Assembly: GCA_945965275.1 (NCBI GenBank)
Contig: CAMFNB010000013.1
Span: 1 to 35,290, forward strand
DNA: 35,290 nucleotides
From: an uncultured Clostridia bacterium
GTDB taxonomy: Bacteria > Bacillota > Clostridia > UBA1212 > SIG427
Reading direction: 5' to 3'
The position numbers and the translations under genes were made by a program. Shown here in pieces: positions 1-6,731 of this stretch (within the stretch, counting starts at the first letter, position 1; each line of letters starts with the position of its first letter). Below the pieces are notes generated by a model, which saw only the letters and a list, made by a program, of their open reading frames with translations, was not told the DNA's origin and ran no database searches.

Positions 1-51
1 TGGATCATTCGTGTTAAAAAAGAAAAAAAGCAGGTTGAACAGCCTGCATAA
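1..51 (+). CDS. C-terminal end of an unidentified protein (partial, left edge)
   Basis: Frame 1 is open from the first base to a TAA at 49-51 and reads WIIRVKKEKKQVEQPA. The hydrophobic start followed by a lysine-rich basic tail would suit the cytoplasmic end of a membrane protein, but 16 residues are too few to assign a family. If real, the gene converges on the lipoprotein gene at 271-1269. The 32-bp repeats begin just after the stop and the bidirectional hairpin at 227-256 could end both transcripts. The alternative is that this is non-coding sequence with a chance open frame. Confidence 0.4.
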   Translation, partial: WIIRVKKEKKQVEQPA

Positions 52-57
52 GATATA

Positions 58-175
58 TTTTTCAAGGGACTTTTTGAGAAAAACACAATTTTTTCAAGGG
101 ACTTTTTGAGAAAAATGCAACTTTTTCAAGGGACTTTTCAGATAAACCAGCAACTTTTTCAAGGGACTTTTTAAA
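58..175. repeat. Four tandem copies of a ~32-bp AT-rich repeat
   Basis: The core TTCAAGGGACTTTT occurs with its first base at 61, 93, 125 and 158, giving periods of 32, 32 and 33 bp. The flanks are also alike: a T-run before the core, and GAGAAAAA-like sequence after the first two copies. The period is not a multiple of three, so this is not a coding repeat. It lies between the tails of two convergent genes. The period is close to three helical turns, so the cores would face the same side of the DNA. The function is unknown. Confidence 0.85.
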
Positions 176-226
176 GAAACCGCTATTTTTAGGCATTTTT
201 AGAATTGAGATTTTCAGTAAAACAGA

Positions 227-256
227 TAAAGCCGACAGATCACTCTGTCGGCTTTA
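227..256. terminator. Bidirectional intrinsic terminator
   Basis: TAAAGCCGACAG (227-238) and CTGTCGGCTTTA (245-256) form a perfect 12-bp stem around the loop ATCACT, with a short A-run on one side and a T-run on the other. It sits 15 bp beyond the stop of the minus-strand lipoprotein gene and can also serve the plus-strand gene entering from the left. Confidence 0.8.
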
Positions 257-270
257 CCATGTAGGAGCAA

Positions 271-1269
271 TTAATATATTTCAGAAAGCTTTTTCGTACA
301 TCTTGCCATTACCTCTGTGTATTCCTTAAGGTCACTTGCTGAGAGGTCTTTTCCTGCCCACGCTTCTGCCTTCGCACACAAATCAGTATATTTGTTTAAG
401 TATGTCGTATAATCATTAATCATTCCGAGTACATCATCTGAATCATTATACTTCTTCATAAAAGCACAATACTCATCAATAAAGGCCTCATACGATTTTA
501 AGAATTCCTTCAGTTCTTTATTACTACCCGAAACTTCATCCTTGTTTTCTTTCGGAACTTCAGTCGGTTTGACATCCGGTTTTTCCGTAGCAATCACATC
601 GTCCTCCGGCGCGGCAGCTTCTTCGGCATCAATTCTTATGAAAATAATATTTGCACCTTCATAACTTATCTGGAGAGAATCACCATCAGCATTTTTACCG
701 TTAAATGATTTTTCATATCTTTTAAAATCAATATCAAATCCCGCTTCTGTGCATTTGTCAACATAATTATTGAAATCATCGATTGTTGTATTTCCGACAT
801 ACAGGCAGAATCCGTCAGAGCTCTGCCACTTTACAACACCATATGTTGACTCAGGTTTGGGAACCTTTTCGCCAAAAGTGTTTGTCGGCCATTTTAGGTC
901 TCCCAGTTTTTCTCCCGCTTCAATCTCGATTCTCATTTCTTCTGATGACTCATAATACGATATTTCAATTTTTGTGGCATCTTCTCGAAAAGCTTCAAAA
1001 TCATGGTCCTTTTCAACATCCACATTAAATCCCGCTTCCACACACTTCTCCGCGTATTCGTCAAAGAAATCCTTTGATACTCCTTCAACATTTGCCGTAA
1101 ATTCATCATCGTCATTTTCGGTGATTTCGATTTTGCCTTGGTCAGGTTTTGGAATAAGAGCTCCAAGTCCTTTTCTTGGCCAGTCAGAGTCTGCTTTGTT
1201 CGAAGAGCCGCATGCAGCGAGCCCGACAATCATTAAAACTGCTAAAACTATCAATAAAAATCTTTTCAT
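271..1269 (-). CDS. Secreted lipoprotein with a duplicated ~85-residue domain
   Basis: The chosen start is the ATG at 1269, 24 codons inside the longest open frame, because GGAGGAG precedes it at normal spacing and the protein then begins with a lipoprotein signal: MKRF, a hydrophobic core and the lipobox LAAC. The 332-residue product would be acylated on that Cys and face outward. After the signal come two similar segments, each opening with a Trp-Pro (WPRKGLGALIPKP and WPTNTFGEKVPKP) and containing an EAGF motif, then an acidic Pro-rich linker and a helical C-terminus with several Tyr and Cys. The organisation resembles DUF6591-type Firmicute lipoproteins, recalled from family knowledge and not searched. 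It overlaps the XRE gene by ATGA, so the two are translationally coupled. The ligand and role are unknown. Confidence 0.85.
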   Translation of the reverse strand: MKRFLLIVLAVLMIVGLAACGSSNKADSDWPRKGLGALIPKPDQGKIEITENDDDEFTANVEGVSKDFFDEYAEKCVEAGFNVDVEKDHDFEAFREDATKIEISYYESSEEMRIEIEAGEKLGDLKWPTNTFGEKVPKPESTYGVVKWQSSDGFCLYVGNTTIDDFNNYVDKCTEAGFDIDFKRYEKSFNGKNADGDSLQISYEGANIIFIRIDAEEAAAPEDDVIATEKPDVKPTEVPKENKDEVSGSNKELKEFLKSYEAFIDEYCAFMKKYNDSDDVLGMINDYTTYLNKYTDLCAKAEAWAGKDLSASDLKEYTEVMARCTKKLSEIY

Positions 1270-1580
1270 TTCTTTTCTCCTCCTCTTCGTATTTCTTTTA
1301 CAAATGCCTGCAGATATTCCATTGCTGCAGGCGACAAGCATTTTGTCGGATTATTCTTTTCGACATTTCCCAGCAGCCAATCTGTTGTTACTGACAGGCA
1401 CTGTGCAATAGCAATAAGATTTCTGAGTTTCGGTTCAATTTCTCCGAGCTCATATCTCGCAATTGCTGTTCTGGATGTGCCTATGAGTTCTGCAAGTTTT
1501 TCCTGAGTGAAGCCTGCCTGTTCTCTTGCCTGCTTAATCCTTTTTCCCAAATAAAGCATTTGAAAATTCATATTACTCAT
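1266..1580 (-). CDS. XRE-family helix-turn-helix regulator
   Basis: A 104-residue DNA-binding protein. The Cro/C1-type HTH occupies about residues 11-65: LGKRIKQAREQAGFTQEKLA, then the recognition region around TSRTAIARYELG. The short C-terminus (EYLQAFVKEIRRGGEKK) lacks a recognisable effector domain. In-frame ATGs at 1571 and 1559 are alternative starts. None has a clear ribosome site, and the promoter-like sequence is so close that a shorter form or a leaderless message is possible. The gene overlaps the lipoprotein gene by 4 bp (ATGA). An inverted repeat just upstream (1588-1617) is a plausible self-operator. It probably represses its own two-gene operon, but the signal is unknown. Confidence 0.85.
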   Translation of the reverse strand: MSNMNFQMLYLGKRIKQAREQAGFTQEKLAELIGTSRTAIARYELGEIEPKLRNLIAIAQCLSVTTDWLLGNVEKNNPTKCLSPAAMEYLQAFVKEIRRGGEKK

Positions 1581-1587
1581 ATATTTA

Positions 1588-1617
1588 ATGTTAAAATATT
1601 TTGTCAGTATTTAACAT
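1588..1617 (-). promoter_or_regulatory. Candidate operator upstream of the XRE gene
   Basis: ATGTTAAA (1588-1595) and TTTAACAT (1610-1617) are perfect 8-bp inverted arms with centres 22 bp apart, about two helical turns. This suits a dimeric HTH regulator. The arms flank promoter-like sequence on the minus strand: CTGACA, 17 bp, then an AT-rich -10 region. Autoregulation by the adjacent XRE protein is inferred. Confidence 0.5.
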
Positions 1618-1637
1618 CAACCGAGAGTAACAATCCG

Positions 1638-1679
1638 TTACCGCAAGTAACCGGCAAACTCCTTCTTTTTCTTATACAT
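1638..1679 (-). CDS. 13-codon ORF with a perfect ribosome site, possible leader peptide
   Basis: Minus-strand ATG at 1679 lies 7 bases after AGGAGGA (1687-1693), the best Shine-Dalgarno in this region, and the frame reads MYKKKKEFAGYLR then TAA. It is about 60 bp upstream of the XRE gene, on the same strand. The stop lies among three arms, GTAAC/GTTAC/GTAAC (1627-1652), that can form either of two mutually exclusive hairpins. It could be a regulatory leader, a small cationic peptide or the scar of a lost gene. Expression is not shown by sequence alone. Confidence 0.4.
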   Translation of the reverse strand: MYKKKKEFAGYLR

Positions 1680-1771
1680 AAATAAATCCTCCTGTGTTTA
1701 AATTCCGCTCAAAGCAGTTTTCACTCACAAGAGGATTTGTAAATTTCGCGAATATGTAACTTTCACTACAC

Positions 1772-1794
1772 AAAAAAACGGCAGCCGAAGCTGC
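1772..1794 (-). terminator. Intrinsic terminator with UUCG tetraloop
   Basis: On the minus strand GCAGC-TTCG-GCTGC is followed by CCG and seven T residues. It lies 17 bp past the stop of the zinc-ribbon gene at 1812 and closes the operon that starts at the promoter at 8644-8672. Confidence 0.85.
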
Positions 1795-1811
1795 GCAATT
1801 AAACAACTTTA

Positions 1812-2363
1812 TCAGAATATGATTTCACCGCCGCTGGCAATAGATCTCAGCAAATCATCTACAGCTCCGCTGCTTACTGCAACTGCCACAAGGGCGCCTA
1901 CTGCAATAATTATAACTGTTGAAATAATGCTGAATATGATGCCAATTAAGGATAAAATTTTACCTGTTTTGGATTTGCCGTCATGCTTTCCATTTATTAT
2001 CATGAATTTGTTTGACTTTACATATCCTATAATTGATAAAATCAATCCGATTAGACCTGACTCAGAAAACACCAGTCCGAGAATACCGAGTACAAGAGCA
2101 CCCGTTGAGTTTGCCTTCTTTGCTGCAGGTGCAGAAGTCACAACTGTCTCAGTCGGCTGCGGCACTTCATCCGGAACCAGGTGTGCAACCGGAGGCATGC
2201 CGATTGGCGGTTCTTCAGCAGGGACGACTTCAGAAACAGTCTCCGGAACAGCTTCAGGAACGACCTCTTCAACAGCAGGAGCAACAACAGTTACTTTTGT
2301 TCCGCAAACAGGACAGAATTTTATACCATCCGCAAGTTTATTTCCGCAATTTTCACAAAACAT
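1812..2363 (-). CDS. Zinc-ribbon membrane protein (DUF4190-like)
   Basis: 183 residues. The N-terminus is a double-CxxC zinc ribbon (Cys3, Cys6, Cys17, Cys20; MFCENCG and FCPVCG). A Pro/Glu/Val-rich linker of about 65 residues follows, then two hydrophobic segments (about 90-115 and 135-165) separated by a basic loop with KSNKFM and GKSKTGK. This ribbon-linker-two-helix plan matches the DUF4190-type proteins common in Clostridia, whose function is unknown. It is a tandem paralogue of the next gene (2387-2794), 23 bp away, with a GAGG ribosome site. It is the last gene of the hydrolase-FakB-transporter-FakA operon. A role in membrane-associated regulation or assembly is only a guess. Confidence 0.85.
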   Translation of the reverse strand: MFCENCGNKLADGIKFCPVCGTKVTVVAPAVEEVVPEAVPETVSEVVPAEEPPIGMPPVAHLVPDEVPQPTETVVTSAPAAKKANSTGALVLGILGLVFSESGLIGLILSIIGYVKSNKFMIINGKHDGKSKTGKILSLIGIIFSIISTVIIIAVGALVAVAVSSGAVDDLLRSIASGGEIIF

Positions 2364-2386
2364 TGTTTTACCTCTGTTAAAACTGA

Positions 2387-2794
2387 TTAATAGTAGTAAA
2401 CATTATCTAAGTAAGATACGCAGGAAGCGATTGCTCCGATACATACAAACACAGTCATTACAATTCCTATAATAAATCCGAAATTGCCGAGAATGCGTCC
2501 GACCTTTGCTTTTCCGTAAATCATACCGTGATCCTTTGCAAATTTATTCGCTTTCTTCTTCGCAATGGCACCAAGAATAATTCCCGGAATGCCAAACTCA
2601 CAAAGAGCAAGTGCAAGAATACCCAAAACCATAATTGATGTTGAGTTATCCTGTACTTTTACTGCTTCTACATGTTCAACAACCGGCTCAACAGGAGTCA
2701 CAACCGGTGCCTGCTCACCGCCGACCTGGACTCCGCATTTAGGGCAGAACTTTGTTCCGTCATTAATCTGTGCTCCGCAATTAGTACAAAACAT
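2387..2794 (-). CDS. Zinc-ribbon membrane protein (DUF4190-like), paralogue
   Basis: 135 residues. The same plan as its downstream neighbour with a shorter linker: zinc ribbon MFCTNCG...FCPKCG (Cys3, 6, 17, 20), a Val/Glu/Pro linker to about residue 50, then two hydrophobic helices around SIMVLGILALALCEFGIPG and GFIIGIVMTVFVCIGAI. The loop again carries KKANKFAKDHG and GKAKVG, like the paralogue, so the pair arose by duplication. CGGAGGT precedes the ATG. The gene sits 15 bp after the Cys-hydrolase gene in the same transcript. The function is unknown. Confidence 0.85.
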   Translation of the reverse strand: MFCTNCGAQINDGTKFCPKCGVQVGGEQAPVVTPVEPVVEHVEAVKVQDNSTSIMVLGILALALCEFGIPGIILGAIAKKKANKFAKDHGMIYGKAKVGRILGNFGFIIGIVMTVFVCIGAIASCVSYLDNVYYY

Positions 2795-2809
2795 ATCTTT
2801 ACCTCCGAA

Positions 2810-3745
2810 TTAAATAGTATTTAAAAATTCTTTAATTGTCTCATCATACTTCTCCTCAGCATTGATTCTGATGTGTGAATGAGCGCCTTTATCAAAATAC
2901 ACGAGTTTCTTATTCTTTGAACTGCATTTATTATACAACACTTCAGCATAATGCGGAAGCGAAAATTTATCTTCCATGCTTTGCATCATGAGAATCGGTT
3001 TTTCCATTTTATCAATTCTGTAAATCGGTCCGTCGGTTACGACATTTACTCCGGCGCAAACTCTGATATATGCCATTACAATATAGGTCATCGGGAAATT
3101 CCTGTGCCCCATTTCCTTCATGTGATTTTTGAAGGAATCATAGAAATGAATGAACATTCCTTCCGCAACCATTCCTGTAAAATATTCGGGGCAATCCTTC
3201 GAAATCATCGCATAAAGTGCAGCCGCGGAACCGATGCAGATTCCGTGCACCACGATACTCTTTACTCCGAATTTTTCATTGATATACTTTCCCCAGCAAA
3301 GAAGATCTTCTGATTCCTTTTTACCGAGTGTTGCAAATGTTCCGCCAGATAAGCCGTGGGCTCTGTTATCCACAACAAGGATATTGTATCCCATTTCCTT
3401 ATACGGCTTTGCGAAATAGTAACTGTAAAGGCATGTTTCGGTTCTTCCGGCAAGAATGATTGCCGCGCGGTCATAGCCGAAATCGAAGTATTCTCCGCAG
3501 AGTTTAATCTTTTTGTTTGAAGTTTCAACTTCATGCTTGTATTCGCTGTTTTCTGCAGCCCACGCCATGCCTGTATCAAACATACGGACAATTTCCTCGT
3601 CATCCGGCATGCTGCATTCTCTCTTCCATTTACTCTTCGGTATTCTCACCAAAAGCACCGAATAAAGTACTCCCGGTAAAAAGAAAAGCGGAAGTACTCC
3701 TAACAATATTACTGCTGCAAGTATAATCCAAAACCAAATACTCAT
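2810..3745 (-). CDS. Membrane-anchored alpha/beta hydrolase with Cys at the nucleophile position
   Basis: 311 residues. An N-terminal hydrophobic anchor (about 4-33) is followed by an alpha/beta-hydrolase domain of the YqkD/monoglyceride-lipase-like type: DNRAHGLSGG (126-135), the nucleophile elbow HGICIGS with Cys170 where most family members have Ser, Asp259 (SMEDKF) and His289 (GAHSH). The Cys codon reads clearly as TGC. Dienelactone hydrolases are a known Cys-nucleophile branch of this fold. The paralogue at 7668-8606 keeps Ser (GTSMG). The oxyanion segment also departs from the usual HG (IILAGRTET). It starts directly at the FakA stop (TAAATG). The substrate may be an acyl ester or thioester, inferred from the lipid-gene neighbours. 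It could be inactive or carry a changed specificity. Confidence 0.85.
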   Translation of the reverse strand: MSIWFWIILAAVILLGVLPLFFLPGVLYSVLLVRIPKSKWKRECSMPDDEEIVRMFDTGMAWAAENSEYKHEVETSNKKIKLCGEYFDFGYDRAAIILAGRTETCLYSYYFAKPYKEMGYNILVVDNRAHGLSGGTFATLGKKESEDLLCWGKYINEKFGVKSIVVHGICIGSAAALYAMISKDCPEYFTGMVAEGMFIHFYDSFKNHMKEMGHRNFPMTYIVMAYIRVCAGVNVVTDGPIYRIDKMEKPILMMQSMEDKFSLPHYAEVLYNKCSSKNKKLVYFDKGAHSHIRINAEEKYDETIKEFLNTI

Positions 3746-5377
3746 TTATGAAATACCTATTATCCAGTGATAAATTTCCTGTCCGCCATATACAAATTCA
3801 ACTTCCATGCCCGGCCAGCTTTCTTCGATAATTTCGCGAACATCGTCTTCCGCATCCTCGTCGGCATCCTTTCCCCTGAATACGATGCACATTTCCTTTT
3901 CGTCCATATCCGGCACAAGAGTTAAACCTGACCTGATGCAGTCTGTCATGTTGTTTTTAACGCAAATAAGCTCTCCGCCCAAAAGACAGATTTCATCCCC
4001 TTCTTTGCAGCTCAGCTCATTCACCGAGTATGCGCGGGAAGCGGTTGTTTCCTGAAGAGTCAGCGTGCTTGTGGCACCGTTTTCCATCTGTTTGATTCTT
4101 CTTGCAAAGTCATCTGAATCAGCCATATCCATTGCAAGTGCAAAATATCCTTCGGCAAGGGTTTTAGTTGAAAGAACGGTAATCTCAGCCTCCTTATATA
4201 TTTCAGCTGCCTGCTTTGCCGCAAGAATCACATTTGAGTTGTTCGGAAGAACAACAATCTTTTTTGCATTTACTTTTTTGAACGCATCAACAAATTCCTT
4301 TGAAGAAGTGTTCATTGTTGCACCGCCGTCAAGTACGGCATCACATCCGAAGCTTTCAAAAAGCTCCGTGAAGCCTTCACCGTTTGAAACAGCAATTCTG
4401 GCAAAATCTTTTACCTTTGCCTTTTTTTCATTATGCTGAACCTGCATGTTCTCCAGTTTGAAATCAATGAATACTCCGTACTCTTCGCATGTCCTGATGA
4501 TTTTTGAAGGATTCTTTGTATGAACATGCACCTTCACAAGCATATTGTCCTGAACAGCAACAACGGAGTTTCCGTAAGACTCAAGAATGCCCGTAAAAGA
4601 TTTCATTTTAAAGTTTTGATCAAATTCTCCTGTCTTCATCAGTTGGAGAATAAATTCCAAACAGTATCCGTCTTCAAAAGCACTGTTTTCATTGAAAATT
4701 TCCGGCGTAACTTCAATTTTCTTACTCTCTTCTTTTACACTGAAATCAAGTGCAGTATCTTCGATATGTTCTCCGTAAAGCGACTTGAGCATACCTTCGA
4801 AGATTAAAATAAAGCCAGCTGCTCCGCTGTCAACAACACCTGCTTCTTTAAGAACGTCAAGCATGTCAGGTGTCTGGGAGAGAATTTTCTTCATTTCCGC
4901 GATATACATCGAAATCAGAACGTCGCATGGTGTGAGCCTTGAAATTTGTCCTCGTATGTTTTCAATGCCTTCACGTGCAACCGTGAGCATAGTTCCTTCA
5001 ACGGGACGAAGCACCGTTTTGTATGCGTTCCTGTAGCCCATGATAAGGCCGTTACGAAGTTCGCCTATTCCAATAACGGGCTTGTTGCGAAGTTCCGTGT
5101 AAAAGCCCTTGAAAAACTGCGAAAGAATAACGCCTGAGTTTCCTCTTGCGCCAAGCAGCATACCAACGCTGATTGCTTTTAGCACAACTGAAGTATCTGC
5201 ATTTGATTGTATTTTCGAAGCTCCGCTTTCAAGTGTTTTACACATGTTGGTACCGGTATCTCCGTCCGGTACCGGAAAAACGTTAAGGTCGTTAATCTCC
5301 CTCTCGTGAAGGCGAAGATTTGCCAAACCGTTTTTCAGCATTTTTTCCAGCATGAAGCCGTCAATTCTTTTAATCAT
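3746..5377 (-). CDS. fakA: Fatty acid kinase subunit A (FakA/YloV family), copy 1
   Basis: FakA phosphorylates a fatty acid held by a FakB (DegV) protein, giving acyl-phosphate for phospholipid synthesis. The 543-residue length is normal. The DhaL-type kinase domain is at the N-terminus, with the metal/ATP motif VPDGDTGTNM (36-45) and GARGNSGVILSQ (77-88). The middle domain carries a conserved Cys (DGYCLEF) and the VHVHT motif that bind zinc in characterised FakA. A C-terminal YloV domain includes VVLPNNSNV and a glycine-rich GGAT segment. AGGAAAGG precedes the ATG. It overlaps the transporter gene by 8 bp. The FakB partner is probably the DegV gene at 6732-7664 in the same operon. Confidence 0.9.
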   Translation of the reverse strand: MIKRIDGFMLEKMLKNGLANLRLHEREINDLNVFPVPDGDTGTNMCKTLESGASKIQSNADTSVVLKAISVGMLLGARGNSGVILSQFFKGFYTELRNKPVIGIGELRNGLIMGYRNAYKTVLRPVEGTMLTVAREGIENIRGQISRLTPCDVLISMYIAEMKKILSQTPDMLDVLKEAGVVDSGAAGFILIFEGMLKSLYGEHIEDTALDFSVKEESKKIEVTPEIFNENSAFEDGYCLEFILQLMKTGEFDQNFKMKSFTGILESYGNSVVAVQDNMLVKVHVHTKNPSKIIRTCEEYGVFIDFKLENMQVQHNEKKAKVKDFARIAVSNGEGFTELFESFGCDAVLDGGATMNTSSKEFVDAFKKVNAKKIVVLPNNSNVILAAKQAAEIYKEAEITVLSTKTLAEGYFALAMDMADSDDFARRIKQMENGATSTLTLQETTASRAYSVNELSCKEGDEICLLGGELICVKNNMTDCIRSGLTLVPDMDEKEMCIVFRGKDADEDAEDDVREIIEESWPGMEVEFVYGGQEIYHWIIGIS

Positions 5378-6725
5378 TATTGTCGGCCTTTCCTAAGTTA
5401 ACAAGCGATTTCGGAAGTTTGAATGTGAGAAGGAACGATACAAATGTTGCTGCCGCACAAATCAGAGTAACAAAATACATAGGGTTTACGGTAAAAGGAT
5501 CTTCGATCACACCTGTAATGCTCTTTAAAATATTGAGTACCACATATGAACCTATTGCCGAAGCAATGCCGGCAAACAATCCCTGTACCGCAAAGTACAT
5601 GGCTGAGTTTGACACTCCTGTCTTCTCCTGCTCTTCCGCAGCAAGCTGTGAGGGAATTGAATATGCAACTGAGAATAAAGCTCCGATTGCAAGGGAACAG
5701 AATACACCGGAAAGAATTGCAAGTATTGTTCTTGCGATGCCGGCTGCAATAAATGAAACTCCGAACATTGAAAGCATTCCGAAGCTGTATGAAAGAACGG
5801 CATATCTGAACGCAAATCCGAATCCGTATTTATTGAATATCTTTGTGTAGATATACAGTGTAAGAGGAACCGGGGCAAACGAGCCCATCATTACGAACAT
5901 CATATTCATTCCCGTACCTGTAAAATATTCATTTATTCCGCTCAGGAACAGCTGAACACCGAAAGTCATACATGAATATACAATCATCCATACGATAAAC
6001 TTCCTGTTCTTCAGTGTATATTTAAGTGATGTGGCAAGGTTTAATGCCTTTACCTTTTCTCCCTTGTCTTCTCTGTTGTCAGGCTCCTTAATCATGAAGA
6101 AAGGAATCAGCATTGTCAGCGCCATAGGAAGCACAAGCAATGCAACAATGCGAATGTTAAGACCTTTAAGCATCGCAACAACACCGACATATCCGAAGAT
6201 ATAGTAGAGAACATCGAAGAATGATTTCACATTTGAAATCATGTTTCTTGCTTTTACATTATCAACAATTTCGGTAAAAGTTGCGTAGTAAGTAACCATG
6301 GTAAGAGTATATGCAATATAGAACAGACACAGCACCACTCCGAGATAAATCGTATTAAGTAATGTTGCCTGACCGTTGTTCGGCACAATCAGGAAAAGAA
6401 GATATGCCGCAATTGTCGGAATAAGGCCGATTAAAAGTGCCGGTCTTCTTCTTCCGAATCTGCTCTTAAGATTGTCGGCAAATGCCGCCATGGGAATATC
6501 AATTATACCGTCAATGACTTTTGCAATAACACCGAACACTGCCCACACTGCAACAATTACAAGATCCGTATTTTGAAATGTATGAGTCTTTGCCGCTTCT
6601 TCTGAAAAGCCGCTTGCGATGATAGCACTGCAAAGGTATGAGCCCATCATAAGATTAAGCATATTAACGCCCAATCCGCCGAGAGCATAAAATATGAGTT
6701 GTGACTTCTTGGTTAACTTTTTCAT
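5370..6725 (-). CDS. GPH/MelB-type major facilitator (cation symporter family)
   Basis: 451 residues with about twelve hydrophobic segments. The first loop has the glycoside-pentoside-hexuronide (GPH) family signature: AKVIDGIIDIPM followed by a DNLKSRFGRRRPALLIG loop. Characterised bacterial GPH proteins import sugars with Na+ or H+, but the animal lysophospholipid carrier MFSD2A shares the MelB fold. Here the gene lies 6 bp after a FakB gene and overlaps FakA by 8 bp, and there are no sugar-catabolic genes nearby. A lipid or lysolipid substrate is therefore a reasonable inference, not a demonstrated fact. GGAG precedes the ATG. Alternatives are a sugar or glucuronide carrier. Confidence 0.8.
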   Translation of the reverse strand: MKKLTKKSQLIFYALGGLGVNMLNLMMGSYLCSAIIASGFSEEAAKTHTFQNTDLVIVAVWAVFGVIAKVIDGIIDIPMAAFADNLKSRFGRRRPALLIGLIPTIAAYLLFLIVPNNGQATLLNTIYLGVVLCLFYIAYTLTMVTYYATFTEIVDNVKARNMISNVKSFFDVLYYIFGYVGVVAMLKGLNIRIVALLVLPMALTMLIPFFMIKEPDNREDKGEKVKALNLATSLKYTLKNRKFIVWMIVYSCMTFGVQLFLSGINEYFTGTGMNMMFVMMGSFAPVPLTLYIYTKIFNKYGFGFAFRYAVLSYSFGMLSMFGVSFIAAGIARTILAILSGVFCSLAIGALFSVAYSIPSQLAAEEQEKTGVSNSAMYFAVQGLFAGIASAIGSYVVLNILKSITGVIEDPFTVNPMYFVTLICAAATFVSFLLTFKLPKSLVNLGKADNND

Positions 6726-6731
6726 TTACAA

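Noticed and set aside
30-48. GCAGG/CCTGC inverted repeat next to an A-run as a minus-strand terminator.
   Set aside because: The stem is only 5 bp and lies within the open frame of the plus-strand gene tail. The 12-bp hairpin at 227-256 is a much better terminator for the minus-strand gene.
58-175. CRISPR-like array.
   Set aside because: The spacers are AT-rich and alike, the repeated core is only about 14 bp, there are only four units and no cas gene is near. It is a tandem repeat.
1819-2472. 217-residue plus-strand open frame.
   Set aside because: It lies opposite the zinc-ribbon gene, which has a ribosome site and recognised Cys motifs. The frame is low-complexity Ser/Thr/Gly sequence without family features.
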